DNA of 64,000 nucleotides from Dromiciops gliroides (lineage: Eukaryota > Chordata > Mammalia > Microbiotheria > Microbiotheriidae). The DNA is taken from positions 66,281,492 to 66,345,491 of the forward strand of contig NC_057867.1 in the NCBI RefSeq assembly GCF_019393635.1, read 5' to 3'. The position numbers and the translations under genes are program-made. Shown here piece after piece: positions 42,930 to 55,069 of the stretch. Position 1 is the first letter of the stretch. The number at the start of each line of letters is the position of its first letter. Below the pieces are notes generated by a model that had not been told where the DNA came from, did no database searches, and was given only the letters and a program-made list of their open reading frames with translations.

Positions 42930-43610
42930 TTTATGAATCTCTTTTTCACTTCTCATATACAACAGAGCTCTCTCCATCATCCTTAACAGGCAGCTCCACA
43001 ACACATGTGTAGAGTTAGGAAAAGAGCCCCCTTTTAATCATGTGACTAGAGCAGCTATTCAGCTGTTAAAAGAGGGGGGAAAAACCCAGTCATTTAAGGA
43101 ACTCAGATTTCCCAGACTCTTACTCCAAAACGTCGCAAGTAATTTTATTGAAGCATTGCACATAGTTTGGGCCCAGGACCAAGAATGAGAGCTTTCCCCC
43201 CAATGGCAAAACCAGTACAGAGACTTAGAGGCAATGGAAACTGGTGTTCTGGATAGAGCTCATTGGAGGCCAGGCTATGTGCCTCTGGTGGCACTTATAG
43301 CCGGGATCCCATGGGCATCACAAGGTAAGAGTTCTAGTTTCTCAAATCCGTATCCACTGGGACTTCCAGACCCATATTAGGGTCAATCGGAGCAAAGTAA
43401 AAGGCTCTAAAGAGCCCGCCAAATTTTGAAAGGCCAATGTTTATTTCAAGTGATTCTCTGGATAGGAGTATGTCTCAAAACCAATTCACTTTAGCACTCC
43501 TCCTGCTTGTCCCTTCCCAGGCTTCATTGGGGCTTCTTCTTCAGTCTATCATCTTAGGGATGCAGTCTTTACAGTCTGCTCTACCATATCTCAGGCACAA
43601 CCCAGAAAAC
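42930..43610. other. No gene recognised
   Basis: Unique-looking sequence. The 68-residue frame at 43437 shows no recognised motif. Confidence 0.4.
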
Positions 43611-43614
43611 ATGA

Positions 43615-43785
43615 GAGGTGGAAGGGCCCTTCCAGATCACTGAGTTCACCTCCCTCATTTTATACATAAGGACACTAAGGCCCAGAGGGGTGACTTGCCC
43701 AAGGTAATACAGCTAGTAAGTGGAAGATTTGGAATTTGAAGACAAATTCTTGACTCCAAATCCAGTGTCCTTTCCAGGACAACAT
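43615..43785 (-). repeat. MIR, antisense
   Basis: ACATAAGGACACTAAGGCCC, GTGACTTGCCCAAGGTAATA, TTGACTCCAAATCCAGTGTC. Confidence 0.8.
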
Positions 43786-43849
43786 GCTGATTCTTTAATA
43801 ATAACAATGAATAAGAATAAGAATAACTCAGCAAACATTTATTAACCAC

Positions 43850-44335
43850 ATCCTATATGAGTGGTTGCAGAAAAGGAGGAGTACAGAAGTGACCTGGAGT
43901 GAGTGTGGATCCTTTGGGTTTGCAAATGTCATGCATAGAGTCCAAATGGAAAGATTCCCTATAAATGAGGAAGTCCTCCAGGTGCTCCTGTTTGTAGGTT
44001 ACATTGTGCTAATTGCATCAAGTCTGTGAACACTGAAGGATCTTGTCAATGGCATCTAGAAGACAAATGTCTCTTGTCTGGACTATCACATACGATTGGC
44101 TCTCCATCGATATGTATTCTGGGGACACAAATGGGCTGGAACATCATGACATACACCCAGGATGGATGATAAACTGAGTTCAGATTGAGTAGGAGGGGAA
44201 GTTGTTGAGCCACTTGTAGTGATCCCATCTTTCTAATATTGATATTTTCCTGGTACAACCCAAATAGCAAGTGACTCACATGCCAACAGAGAGTCAACCA
44301 TATGCTAACATAAGCAGGCTACAGAAGATTTTCAT
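43850..44335. repeat. Probable RTE-clade relics, mixed orientation
   Basis: The + strand at 43980-44030 reads VLLFVGYIVLIASS, close to the RTE catalytic stretch FADDIVLIA with the aspartates lost. The reverse strand at 44080-44120 reads RIHIDGEPIV, like a segment that normally follows it. The opposite strands suggest two pieces or a local inversion. Confidence 0.4.
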
Positions 44336-44710
44336 CCAAGTGATAGTTTATATGTAATAACTGGTACAAAAGATAGGTGAATATAGTTGTTATTTGGTCA
44401 GTGTGGAAAGTCCTACCACCAACGCAGATCATAACCCATCTATGACTTAGTAGATAAAGCATAGGGAAGTACCTGAGGCTCACTATAAGGTTGACTGCAG
44501 AAGAAGAGCTCAATTTTTCAGCTGCAGCAATTCACGTGCCTCTCAACTAAATCACAGGAGGACTGTGGTTTGTGTCAGTGGAGGGAAAACCACACCAATG
44601 AAGAAGTGGTGGAATCTTGAAGTATGTGTGCCAGGAGGAATAGAAGAGAAACAGTAGTCATGGTGCACGATTTGAGGTGCTCACTGCCAATAAAAGATGC
44701 CTGTTCACAG

Positions 44711-44850
44711 GGCAGCTAGATGTCCCAGTGGATAGAGCACCAGCCTTGGAGTCAGGAGTACCTGAGTTCAAATCCAGCCTCAGACACTTAACACTTACTA
44801 GCTGTTTGACCCTGGGAGAGTCACTTAACCCCAACTGCCTCACTTAAAAA
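44711..44850 (+). mobile_element. tRNA-derived SINE, type A
   Basis: GGAGTCAGGAGTACC and CCAACTGCCTCAC; A run. ATGCCTGT occurs on both sides, but the left copy is a few bases away. Confidence 0.88.
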
Positions 44851-44934
44851 AAAACATGCCTGTGCTAGCCCATGTAATCCATATAATAAGTACTTCTGAA
44901 GTTAGAGAGATCAGTGTGAGCTGCAGTAGTCATG

Positions 44935-45060
44935 GAAAAGTTGGGGCTTGAGTTAGGCCTTGAAGAACTGGGATAGGTGAGGAGGAGCAGGGAGGGAATC
45001 CCAGACAGGGAGTGTGAGCAAATGCAAGGATGGAGAAGAAACTGTGGGTAGGACTACAAG
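44935..45060 (-). repeat. L2 fragment, antisense
   Basis: GAGTTAGGCCTTGAAGAACT and GTGAGCAAATGCAAGGATGG. Confidence 0.65.
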
Positions 45061-45064
45061 GGAA

Positions 45065-45235
45065 GAGGCAGCATGGTGCCCTGGCAAGAGCATAGATTCT
45101 AGACTAAGATAAATCCCAACTATGAGGACTTAGCCAAGTCACTTCCCTTCTCTGGGCCTCAGTTGTGAAATAAAGGGACTAAGTGATGTCTGGGGTTCCT
45201 TCCAACTCTGTTATGCTACGAGAACCCATATCTGT
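45065..45235 (+). repeat. MIR, sense
   Basis: GGCAGCATGGTGCCCTGGCA, TTAGCCAAGTCACTTCCCTT, GGGTTCCTTCCAACTCTG. Confidence 0.8.
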
Positions 45236-45239
45236 TTTT

Positions 45240-45875
45240 GGAAAAAGACCTCCTGCCTGCTTTGGCAAAGGGTTGTGACTGGGATAAGAGTGGTGAGTCA
45301 AAAGCAGTGGAAATAAAACATTGTCAAGAGAAGATGAAGTAAGGTCACAGTAAAACAGTGAGCAAGTCTTGAATGGAAGAGAGAAACTGAGTCAGTAACT
45401 AGCATGACACAGGCTTGACTACAAATGGTTCTTGTTGCTTACCACCCGATTCCATGAGAGAATGGCTAGTGGAGGGCCTTGTGGAAGGGTTCCAAGTTCT
45501 TGACAGAAGCCAGGTAGAGGGCTACCGAGAATAATCTGTCCTACTTGTATGACTCTGGGAGCTCATTATTGTCGTGCTCCTTCTGCTGATACAGTGGCAC
45601 CCCAACCTTGCCTTCACCCACATCTCATGCCAGTCTCCACAGAGAATTCGCCCACCAAGCCTGAGGCCTTCTTCGGATTCTCTGAATAGTTCACAGGTAC
45701 ATGGATATTGCTCAGTCTGTCCATCTGTCCATCTTTACTCTCACTACACAAGCAGCCCATTCCTTTTCCCAATCACACATGTCCCAAAGGATGCTTTCTA
45801 CACTATTCTTCACCTGAAAAGCACTGCAGGTAACGTGTTACAGCCTGCTTCCAGACACATGTGTGCATACACACA
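45240..45875. other. No gene recognised
   Basis: Unique-looking. The frame at 45574-45927 is Pro/Ser/His-rich without a domain and runs into an RTE relic. Confidence 0.4.
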
Positions 45876-45879
45876 GACA

Positions 45880-46440
45880 TACATACATTCTAGGCACCAT
45901 GTGCCTGTCCATTGCCCTCCGGGTTAACTGCAGTTTGGATTCTGAGACTGTGGTGCTTTGTGACTTGCTTTCATATGCCAACACTTGGAGAACAGCAGTA
46001 TGAAAAAGCACGGGGCTGCTTGGGGGCCCGGAGGCAGTGTTGCACATGGGAAAGGGCACTAGATTTGGAATCACATGACCTGGGTTTTTATATCCTGCCT
46101 CTGCCACCTACTAGCTATGTGACCTTGGCCAAGTCGGTTAGCCTCTCTGGGCCTCAGTTTCCTAATATATAAAAAGAGGGTTGTTTTTTTTACTAGATGA
46201 CTTTCCAGCTCTAGTTTGGGCTCTGATGAAAATACCAAATACATTTCCAAAGGAAGTCTAGCCTGCTTTCCTCCTCCTAGTCAATTCAAGGCCCAGTTTA
46301 TTGCTCATGTGGAGCCTGACAAAGATGCATACATACGTACATACGTATTCATATACACAACATGTGTGTAGGTATTTCCTGATGTGCCAACTCAGTGAGC
46401 TGTCAATCCAATTGCATGGCATAATCTGGGCAATATACAT
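45880..46440 (-). repeat. RTE-clade LINE fragment, antisense, split by a MIR
   Basis: Reverse strand: HMSNKLGLELTRRRKAG (46258-46310), then after the MIR, AYESKSQSTTVSESKLQLTR and RAMDRHMV (45895-45975). The order agrees with the copy at 34925. Confidence 0.7.
46025..46218 (+). repeat. MIR, sense
   Basis: GGAGGCAGTGTTGCACATGG, GACCTTGGCCAAGTCGGTTA and CTCAGTTTCCTAATATATAA. It divides the RTE relic. Confidence 0.85.
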
Positions 46441-46832
46441 TTTTATCCATTTTCAATTCAATTCAACAAATACTGAAGTGTCTAATGTTTGAAAGACACT
46501 GTGCTATATCCTTTGCTATAAAATCAATATTTTTATCTAAATGTTAATATTTATTCTTTTTAATAAGAGTATTTTATTATTTTCCAGTTACATGTAGAGA
46601 GTTTTCATTTGCTATAAAATATTATACAATTTATTGCTTTTCTACCTGAAATTTGAAAACACGGGTTTCATAAAAAGCATCCTTTAGGAAAAGTCTTCAG
46701 TGGAGTAAAAACTTTATCTTCCTTTTCATCAAAGTGTGGCATGCATGCCATATCTCATTTTGTAGGGGAAAAAGTCATTCAAATCCCTTTTATAGTTTTT
46801 AACTAATTGATCATCATCTCAAGGAGTTATTA

Positions 46833-46973
46833 TTATTTTTTTGAAGGGCAACGGGGGTTAAGTGACTTGCCCAGGGTCACAAAGCTAGTGTCAAGTGTCT
46901 GAGGTCGAATTTGAACTCAGGTCTTCTTGAATCCAGGGCCGGTGTTTTATCCACTGCTCCACCTAGCTGGCCC
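46833..46973 (-). mobile_element. tRNA-derived SINE, type B, antisense
   Basis: Duplication CTCAAGGAGTTATT at 46819-46832 and 46974-46987. Confidence 0.93.
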
Positions 46974-47174
46974 CTCAAGGAGTTATTTTTTTACAGATAA
47001 AGAAACTGAGGCCCAAAGAGGTTAGTTGACTTGCCCAAGGAAGTAGCAAGGCCAGGGTTCAAGTCTACTTCCCTGTTCACTAAACCTTATTGTATATTTG
47101 TACAAATCAAAGGGTGTCTGCCATTTTTCTGCTTGCTCACTCAAAATCCCTCTGCAGTTTATTCCTGCCTGCCT

Positions 47175-47480
47175 GCCTGGTTGAGAATTACAGAATCACA
47201 GAGTTTCAGAGTCGGAAGGTGTCTAGACACCTGGTCCAACCTACACCTGAAAAACAATTCCCTCTCTAAGTGGTCATCCAATGGGAACTCAGCCAGCTCA
47301 TTACATGGAGGGAGCTTGGTGTCATCTCCAAACAGACTGTTGTCCCTGTGCACTACAATTCTCAAACAATCCAGAAAACGTTCAGGCTGATGTGCATCGA
47401 GGTCCTTGTCGAACTGCATTACTTAGCCGGCTCCATCCAGAGGAGGACCAGCTGCTTCCTGCACCTTTCTTCTTCTCTCT
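47175..47480 (-). repeat. L3/CR1 3' end, antisense
   Basis: AATCACAGAGTTTCAGAGTC, CTGGTCCAACCTACACCTGA, then GTGGTCATCCAATGGGAACT. The middle is strongly diverged. Confidence 0.6.
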
Positions 47481-47639
47481 TAGTTCCCTCTATACAATAA
47501 AACACTCTCACCACCCCTACAGTATTTTTGCACCTTAAAGATCTTTCAAGAACTCAAAGAAGAAGACTGCACACTTTTCTTCAGCTCTCATTTTTGTTTT
47601 TCCCTGCCCTGGCTAGCTGGGGGTAGAATGAATAAAACA

Positions 47640-47765
47640 TCTGGACCCATGAGACTGCACCTGTGTCATGGCTCTTCCTCTAACTACCTGGGTGACTTTC
47701 AACGGCCTTAGTTTCTTGCTCTGTAAAGTGAGAGGGGTTAAGATAGATGATCAAACCTAAATGTC
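47640..47765 (+). repeat. MIR-type fragment, sense
   Basis: TCTAACTACCTGGGTGACTT, TTCTTGCTCTGTAAAGTGAG. Confidence 0.65.
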
Positions 47766-47769
47766 CCTG

Positions 47770-49060
47770 GCTCCCCTTTAAGCCCATTTTCTTGTGCTCT
47801 GATCTGGAGGGGAAAGGAAATGAGCTTCTTTCTTTGAAGAACGAGCATTTCGCTTTTTGTAGAGGCTGCTGTTAAGGCCCCCAACGAGGACCATTTGTTT
47901 TCAGCATTCTGGGGCCCTGAGCCCCTTTCCCTTTGGGGACATTCCTGGGTGTCAGCTCTTATGAAGCCTGTTTCCCCTGTGAAAGGAAGCATTGTGGGCC
48001 TTCTCCTCAGGAATGTTGGAGCTATTGGTTCCTCCAGACTCCTCTCAGGTCACCATGGTGACCACAAGGTAAAGCCACTGCATTTGTAAAACCTGTTAGG
48101 ATGGAAGGCCCCACCCCAGCCCTGTTGTTTGAAATCAGATCAAAGATTTTAAAGGGTGTCATTGTAGAAGGTTCTAATTGTGCTGCCTTTGCTTAATGTT
48201 ATTAGTATTTTCCATGGGGTGATGCCAGAGCATAGCTGGCACCCACAGGACACAGCAAACATCTTGCTCTGGGTAACCTAGCAGGGCCATTTCGTAGCTA
48301 TAGTGATCAAACAGGCGTTGACCCCAATGGAGCTGGCGGGGGCCAGACAGGCAGAGCAGCTATCCTGGGCCTGACTTGATGTCAAGAAAAACGTTTTGCT
48401 TCATCTCTCCCTGTCCCGGGGATGGTGTCAGGCGCTGGGAACTGGGCACTTGCTTCACTGCGTGATCAGAGGTTTGGATTCTTTAATAGCAAAAGGCTAG
48501 TGTTGTTTGCCCAACTTCGCAGGTCTTTGGCATGGCCCTTCTGCATTCCCACTCCTCTTCATCTGGACCAGCGAAGGATGCGGCAGACCGTTTTTCCTCA
48601 AAGTCTGCTCTCTCTGTCCTCCCCTAAAGCCCTCCTCGGGGCCCTGGAGGGTCCTCCCAGATTAGAAAGTTTTCAGATTCCAGCCAACAGTGGGCTGGGA
48701 GCCTGTTACCTGAAGGCCAAATGCACCCACACAGTAATTACCCATTTCTGGGCCCAGGTCACCTCATGAGTGTGCAGGGGCTGGGATTTGCAATCGCAGC
48801 TCCTTGAAATCCTTCCTAACACAGAGAAGTATGTACTATGTTCAGAAAAACTTCTTTCGAAAACCGTGACGTCTTGGCATTTAATGGGGAAAGCTTCAGC
48901 TGTGTGGGACATGAACTTCTATGGAGCGATGGCTTCTTAGTGGTAACAGCAATAATGCTCCCATTTCTACCATACTTTAATGCTTGCTTATACAGCACGT
49001 TCCTCACGACAAAACGTCTTCCTCAATCCTATGTGCTAACTCATGTGTAATTATATTAAG
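47770..49060. other. Longest unique-looking stretch, no gene assigned
   Basis: No repeat family was recognised over about 1.3 kb. One short splice-flanked segment (48011-48068) shows an acceptor-like CCTTCTCCTCAG and an AAG/GTAAAG donor, open in two of three frames. TGACGTC (CRE-like) occurs at 48868. Open frames of 100-115 residues have no domains. Confidence 0.4.
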
Positions 49061-49064
49061 AAAG

Positions 49065-49205
49065 TGTGCTCTTCCATGGCATAGTGGAAAGAACATTGAA
49101 TTGAGAGACAGAAGCCCTGAGTTCAAACCCTTCCCCTCTCTGGGCCTCAGTTTCCTCATTTGTAAAATAAGGTGATGTACCATCCAGCAGGAAATCCTAT
49201 GATCT
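49065..49205 (+). repeat. MIR, sense
   Basis: TGGCATAGTGGAAAGAACAT, CTCAGTTTCCTCATTTGTAA. Confidence 0.85.
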
Positions 49206-49284
49206 TGTGGTCTCCAACGGCTTCAGAAGTTGCTGTTGGAACTGGTTGAAGACACAGAGGCCCGAAGAGATGGCTGAAGCTGAG

Positions 49285-49500
49285 AGGTGGAAGGGGCCTC
49301 AGGAACCTTGCAGTACAATATACTTCAAGGAGAATCTTTCTACAAATAGCTGTGGCCTTCTACTTGAAGGTCCCTAGGAATGGGGAATTCCTGACCAAAG
49401 GCAAACAAAGCTTATCATTTCCCCATTCCTAGGTTCTTTCCTCATCGCACTGAATTTTATACTCTAGTCTCCCCTCTCCAAACCAAAAAGAGCTGAAACC
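49285..49500 (-). repeat. L3/CR1-type fragment, antisense
   Basis: TATACTTCAAGGAGAATCTT, CTACTTGAAGGTCCCTAGGA and GGGGAATTCC in the order of the CR1/L3 end. Weak. Confidence 0.45.
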
Positions 49501-49544
49501 AGAAGACACTAGCCCTGGCCCAATGGCTTAAGGGTCTTCAAAAG

Positions 49545-49705
49545 GATCACATGACAAAGAATCAAAAGACTTGGGTTGCAATTCTGGCTCTGTCACTTAT
49601 AAGCCATGTGACCCTTTGCCCTCTATGGGCCTCAGTATCCTCCTCTATAAAGTGAGGGAGTTGGACTAAATGATCTTTAAGTTCCTTTCCAGCTCTGACA
49701 ATCTC
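49545..49705 (+). repeat. MIR, sense
   Basis: CAAAAGACTTGGGTTGCAAT, CTCAGTATCCTCCTCTATAA, GTTCCTTTCCAGCTCTGACA. Confidence 0.85.
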
Positions 49706-49779
49706 TGGTTTTCTCTACCCCACATTATTTTTGTTAATATTATTATTATTATTCCCGTAACAAAGACAGGACATTTGGA

Positions 49780-50060
49780 AAGGAAGCAAACTGGGCCTGG
49801 ACTGCTCCCCTCCCCCGCCTTTTTTCCAGCTCCAGCCCTGGCTGACAAGTTTCCAGGGCCGCCTTTGAGCAGGGTTTGTGGTGGCGTCAGTCCCCAAAGG
49901 CTCCCCCAAAGAGCCCGGGCCGAGGACAATACGGTGGCTGCCGTCCTCCCTCCACCCGCCCGCACCTCCTCCATCTCCTGGCATTTTGATATTCGAAAAA
50001 GATGAATCTACACCCTCCCTGTCTGTCCTTTTGACTTTTCACAGGCTTGGAGTTTATGTG
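49780..50060. other. GC-rich unique segment
   Basis: It holds several CpGs (GCCCGGGCCGAGG, CACCCGCCCGCACC) in otherwise AT-leaning DNA and shows no repeat marks. Frames are open on both strands because of composition. It could be a conserved non-coding element or a small CpG cluster; there is no direct evidence for either. Confidence 0.35.
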
Positions 50061-50379
50061 GCGTGAAATCCTATCCAGGGAGACGCTCAAACCCAAAAGG
50101 AATAAGGTCACAGCTTTGAGAATCTGAAGTGAGGCCTCTTCCAATGTGTGACTAGATCTTTCCAACTCCTATGTATATTGTGTTAGGAAGAGGAAAATGA
50201 GCCATGAAGGAATGAAGTATTTTTTATCGATGAGCTTGACAAACTGACTTTCCTGAGGGGTGAAAAGGTTGATGGGAAAGAGAGGGGGGTCAGGAGCAAG
50301 GCCTCAGATGCCGTCTGTCAAGCTAGAAATCAAGGAAAATAACACGATGGGGTTCATTAAATGCCCACCAGGTACCCAG

Positions 50380-51030
50380 GCCTCAGGCATGTTGGGGGTA
50401 AGGCCTCAAGGACCTTCTTCTGATCACCCAGACTCAAACCCTCCCCAGTCATTCTTGGCTCTTCTCTCGCCCTGAGCCCCCATTTTGGGTCAGTTGCCAA
50501 ATCTTGTCATTTTTATCTCCACAAAATCACGTATATCTGGCCCCTTCTCTCCATTCACACAAGCACCACCCCAGTTCAGGCAGGCACAGGTCTGTCCACG
50601 TCATTGCACTGATCTAAAACCTTCAGAGCTTCCCAACCAGCTCCAGGATAAACTTAATTCTTCTCAGCCTGGTATTAAAGGCCGTCCATAATAAACCGGG
50701 TCCACCCTCCCTTTCCAGCCTCATTACACACTAACCCCCTTCCTGTGCTCTATGTTCCAAGCCAACTGTGCTTCTCATCACTCTCCAGTCAGTATCCAAC
50801 CTCTGTGCCTTTATCTAGACTGTGCCCCATCCCCAGAACAGAGCACCATTTCTCCTTCTTTAAATGCTGAAATACTTCTCCCCCAAAGCTCAGCTCAGAG
50901 GCCACTCCTCTGTGAAGTCTTTCCTCATCCCCTTAGCAAAAGTCCTCCTTCAAGTCTGTCAGCCCTCTCTGTTTAACCTCTCCTCCTTACTAATTTTCTA
51001 ACTGGTATTAGGGTCCTCTCTGTACATATA
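50380..51030 (+). repeat. L2 3' half, sense
   Basis: GTCATTGCACTGATCTAAAA, CAGCTCCAGGATAAACTTAA, GAAGTCTTTCCTCATCCCCT. It lacks the terminal AATAAATG tip. Confidence 0.88.
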
Positions 51031-51034
51031 TTGT

Positions 51035-51500
51035 GTTCATCAAGGCATTACGGCAGATTGGTTGCAGGCTGATGAATCTTGTAGCCACCGCAACTCTCAA
51101 AGACCATATTCTAAGATGGATCACAAATGCGTTGGGAAAGGGAAGAGAGCCTTTCAAGAGTGAAGTGACTGTGTCCAGCCGTTATCTGTCGCATATTCCT
51201 AACTATGGTTTATGCATACGATGTGCTGTTAGGGATAGCAATGAAGATGGGTAAGGCCAGGAAAGGAGGTGGCTGGGTCATATAATGTAAGTAGAGAGTC
51301 AGAATGCAGCACGGCTATCCACAGAATGATAACAGACGTAGAAGAAGGAAGTTTCCCATATGCTGGGTAAGTTTGTTGGGAGGATGTCAAAAAGAAGTAC
51401 ACAAAACCAGGAACCATGGGAATAATCAGCACTAATGAGCTCACAGATGCAGAGACGCATCTAAGTATTATCTCCCTACTAGAATGGTATTTGCTGAACT
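51035..51500 (+). repeat. RTE-clade LINE fragment, sense
   Basis: Near 51255 the + strand reads RRWLGHIM, the RWAGHV-R box, followed by degenerate sequence; the end GCTGAACTGAACTGAATTAC looks like a BovB/RTE 3' end. Frames are broken. Confidence 0.65.
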
Positions 51501-51509
51501 GAACTGAAT

Positions 51510-52025
51510 TACAGTCTAGCTGAGGTGAGACTTATTCACATGAAAAATTAGTAATACAAAGTGTAACGTATTAAATGGGATAGATACTCCTCAGAGGAGC
51601 CAGGGCCCCAGTGGGGACTTGGAGGATGGCTAGGGTTAACTGGAAAAATATAAAGAAGAGGACAAATTCCTTTCCCATAAGGAATGGGGGAGTCATTGAC
51701 AGGCAGGAGCTAGGAAAGCGTGTGGGTGACAGCACAGAGGCCAGTTTGGATGAGCAGAAGGCTTGTATTAGGGAGCAGTTGAGTAGGCCACACTGAGGAA
51801 GGCTTTCAAAGTAGGACAGAAGAGTTTGGACTTATTTTCTGAGGTAACTGGGGAACCACCAAGCAAGGGAGCATCACTATGGAACCAGTGTTTTCAGAAG
51901 AGGCATCTGGTGGTGATAGTGTACAAGAGGAATGGTTTGCTAGAGAGAGGGAAATTTAGTGCAAGACCATTGTATTAATCTAGGTATGAAGTGAGGAGAG
52001 CTTGTACCAGAGCAGTGGCACAGAA
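51510..52025 (-). repeat. L2 relic, antisense
   Basis: GGAAGGCTTTCAAAGTAGGA, GACCATTGTATTAATCTAGG and GAGAGCTTGTACCAGAGCAG. Confidence 0.7.
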
Positions 52026-52034
52026 AAAAAAGAT

Positions 52035-52980
52035 CCTCTGATTAATATCTCATTTCTAATAAAGTTAGGGAACTGATTAAAGCATAGAAGAGCAAAAGCT
52101 ATTTCCCAATGGACAAACTGTCAAAGGATGTGAACAGGAAGTTTTCAGAGGAAGCTATCAATAGCCATATAAAAATAATCCAAATCACCAATAGTTAGAG
52201 AAATGCAAATGAAAACAACTCTGAGGTTTTACCTTATACCTATCAGTTGACAAAGTTGAAAAAAAAGACAATGACAACTGCCAGAAGGGCTGTGGAAAAA
52301 CAGGCACACTAATGCACTGCTGCTGAAGCTGTGAACTAGTCTAACCATTCTGGAAAGCAATTTGGAACTATGCCCCAAAATCTATTACACTGTGCATACT
52401 GTTTGACCCAGAAACACCTCTACTAAGTCTATACCCTATTGAGATAAAGGAAAGAGAAAAACACATATGCACAAAAATACTTATAGCAGTTCTTTTGAGG
52501 GTAGTAAAGAATTGGAAACTGAGGGTATACCCATCAACTGGGACATGGCTGAACAAGTTGTGGTATGGGAATATCTAAAAAAATGATAAAGGGAATACTT
52601 TCAGAAAAACCTTGAACTAATGCAGAGTGAAGGGAGCAGATCCAGGAGAAGAATTTCTACAATACCAGTAATATGAAGACAAACAACTTTGAAAGTCTTG
52701 GGAACTCTGAGCAAAACAATGGCCAGAGTACCAATGATGAAGAATGCTCCACCCATCTTGGCAGAGCTGTGATGGACTTAGGATACAAACTGAGACATGG
52801 TTTTAAGACGTGGTCAAGTTGGAAATATATATATATATATATATACATACATATATATATATATATTCATTTCAAGGACTTTCTTTTTCAATGGAGAGGG
52901 AGAATAGGAAAGAGAGAAGGTGGATTTTCATTCTTGAGAAAAATTCAATTTAGAAAAGAGTCCACGCAAGAAAACTAAAA
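52035..52980 (+). repeat. Old L1 ORF2 end and 3' UTR, sense
   Basis: CTGTCAAAGGATGTGAACAG, TAGAGAAATGCAAATGAAAA, GAACTAGTCTAACCATTCTG and GAATTGGAAACTGAGGGTAT align in order with 13150-13640 of the large L1. It is much more diverged, with many stops. Confidence 0.9.
52828..52868. repeat. (AT)n microsatellite
   Basis: Two ATATAT runs separated by ACATACAT, inside the old L1 3' UTR. Confidence 0.92.
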
Positions 52981-53099
52981 GGAAAAACTAAAGGGACAGG
53001 ATATTGCGGGGAGAGAGCAAGGCAAGAAAAGACGCAAAGAATTGGAGTTTGAGTGGCTTGGAGAATGTGGTATCACTGACAAAAAATAGGCAAGCCAGG

Positions 53100-53335
53100 A
53101 AGCAAATAAATCAAAAAATATTTATTAAGCAGGTGCTGGAGCTAAAAATGCCAAAGTAAGATAGCCTCCAGCTCCCCAGTTTCAGGGGAAAAGATGATGA
53201 ATGCCATTTTAACAATGTTAACTTAGAAGTGAAATTGAATGGCTCAATGGAGTTGTCTGGGGAACGCTTGGAGATGTAGGAAGGGAGCTCAGGACAAAGA
53301 AAGATGATCCCTTAGACACCATAGCACTTCCAGGA
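53100..53335 (-). repeat. L2-type fragment, antisense
   Basis: AATATTTATTAAGCAGGTGC then a diverged body. Only the tip is convincing. Confidence 0.45.
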
Positions 53336-53479
53336 TCATAGCGATGTTCAAATGAGACTATGTATGTATGATAGTTTGGGACCACAAACCATGACACAGA
53401 TGAAAGCTGTGATTAACTCTGAGAGGAGGCAGAGCAAGGTTTAGTATCCCCAGATATAAATCTATGAGTATAAGAAGGA

Positions 53480-53660
53480 ACATGATGTAGCAGCAAAAGT
53501 GCTGGAAGACCCGAGTTCCAATTTGGGCTTTGACATTTACTGGCTGGGTGACCTTGAGCAAGTCATTTCCTCTACCTGTGCCTCAGTTCCCTATCTCTAC
53601 AATGGATGGTACAGGAGTTGATCTAGGTAATCTTTACAATCCCTTTTAGAGATTGAACCT
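53480..53660 (+). repeat. MIR, sense
   Basis: GAACATGATGTAGCAGCAAA, TGGGTGACCTTGAGCAAGTC, AGTTGATCTAGGTAATCTTT. Confidence 0.8.
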
Positions 53661-53880
53661 GCTCACAAAAGGCAGCTGTTAAATTTTCAGTGTGAGTTTT
53701 CACACCTCCGAAATAGGCAAATGCTATAAATCAGCGCTTGGTTTATACTGTTTTGTTGCTTGTCTAGACTTAAGAAAGTGATGAAGAAAATATTAATAAG
53801 GCAAATTCAACTTAAAAGGGTGTCACAGGTCCACTTTATTTTTTTGGAGAAAATTTTTTTTGTTAAAAATTTACCAGCAT

Positions 53881-54046
53881 TGGGGCAACTAGGTGGCACA
53901 GTGAATAAAGCACCAGCCCTGGATTCAGGAGGACCTGAGTTCAAATCCAGCCTCAAACACTTGACACTTACTAGCTGTGTGACCCTGGGCAAGTCACTTA
54001 ACCCTCACTGTCCCACCAAAACAAAACAAAACCCAAAAAAACAACA
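53881..54046 (+). mobile_element. tRNA-derived SINE, type B
   Basis: Duplication AAAAATTTACCAGCAT at 53865-53880 and 54047-54062; CAAAA-rich tail. Confidence 0.95.
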
Positions 54047-54062
54047 AAAAATTTACCAGCAT

Positions 54063-55060
54063 ACCCCTGATTCAAACCCCTATCCTCAGGCTCCAAAGTC
54101 TAGGATGCCTGCTCCTGTACCGAGCTGCAAGTTTTAGTCAATCTCCAATTTCCTCAAGGACTATGCATTGTGCAGGAATGATGGAAACTGGCCCTACCTC
54201 GTGGATATAAGTTGTTGACAACACAGCTCTATTTCCAGTTCTTGATGTTAACCAAGTAGGTCAGAGGTGAGCAGGCCATGTTCCTCTGCAAGGGAGCTGG
54301 AGACAGTGTTCACAGCCAACAGGCCAGACCCAGGCCAGGCCCTGCCTAGCAAGGACTTAGAGGGAAATAAGCAGAATCTCATAACTGGAAAGGAACTCAA
54401 AGACTTTGGGTGAGATTGGAGATAGTCAGTCTCTCTCTATTCGTTCAGATGAAATGTCTCACTCCATCTAATGTCTGATACATCTCATATGTACAACTTT
54501 TATGACTTCTGTTTGCTATTGGCCTGGATAAACTGGTTTATTTGCTATTCATTATGTGTGGTCTTTATGTAACTGACATTTGGAGGGAGTCAAGCCTGAG
54601 ATGTGTAGATTGGGGTGCTCTTTCCCAGTTAAGGGATAGCGATCAAGTGGGCAGCTTGAACCTAAAAATAGTTTCCCGTACATTAACGATATTTGAGGGC
54701 AAATAGATAGTACTCCCTCCCTGAGGAGAATAGAGTAACCAATCTCATGATATCCAACTCTTGCTCCCCCTTTGAGAAGGGTAAGTGAAAGAGACTAGAG
54801 ATACCTAGTCATGCTTCCCTGTAAGCCACATCTAGACAGACCCATATAGACATACGTAACCTACATAAGCAATATATAGACACACCCTATAGCAAAAAAA
54901 AACAAGAAATCATCAAAATGAGAAAAATGTATGGCATGCAATTTTTTCAAAACCCACCCAAACTATTTAAACTATTTAACTGATGCTGAGAAATAGGAAA
55001 TAAGTAAAAGAACAGACAAAAACTATTACCCTTTCCTAAGGAAGCTATGGGGGATTTTGT
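54063..55060. other. No gene recognised
   Basis: About 1 kb without repeat marks, credible frames or splice patterns. Confidence 0.4.
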
Positions 55061-55069
55061 TGTTGTTCC

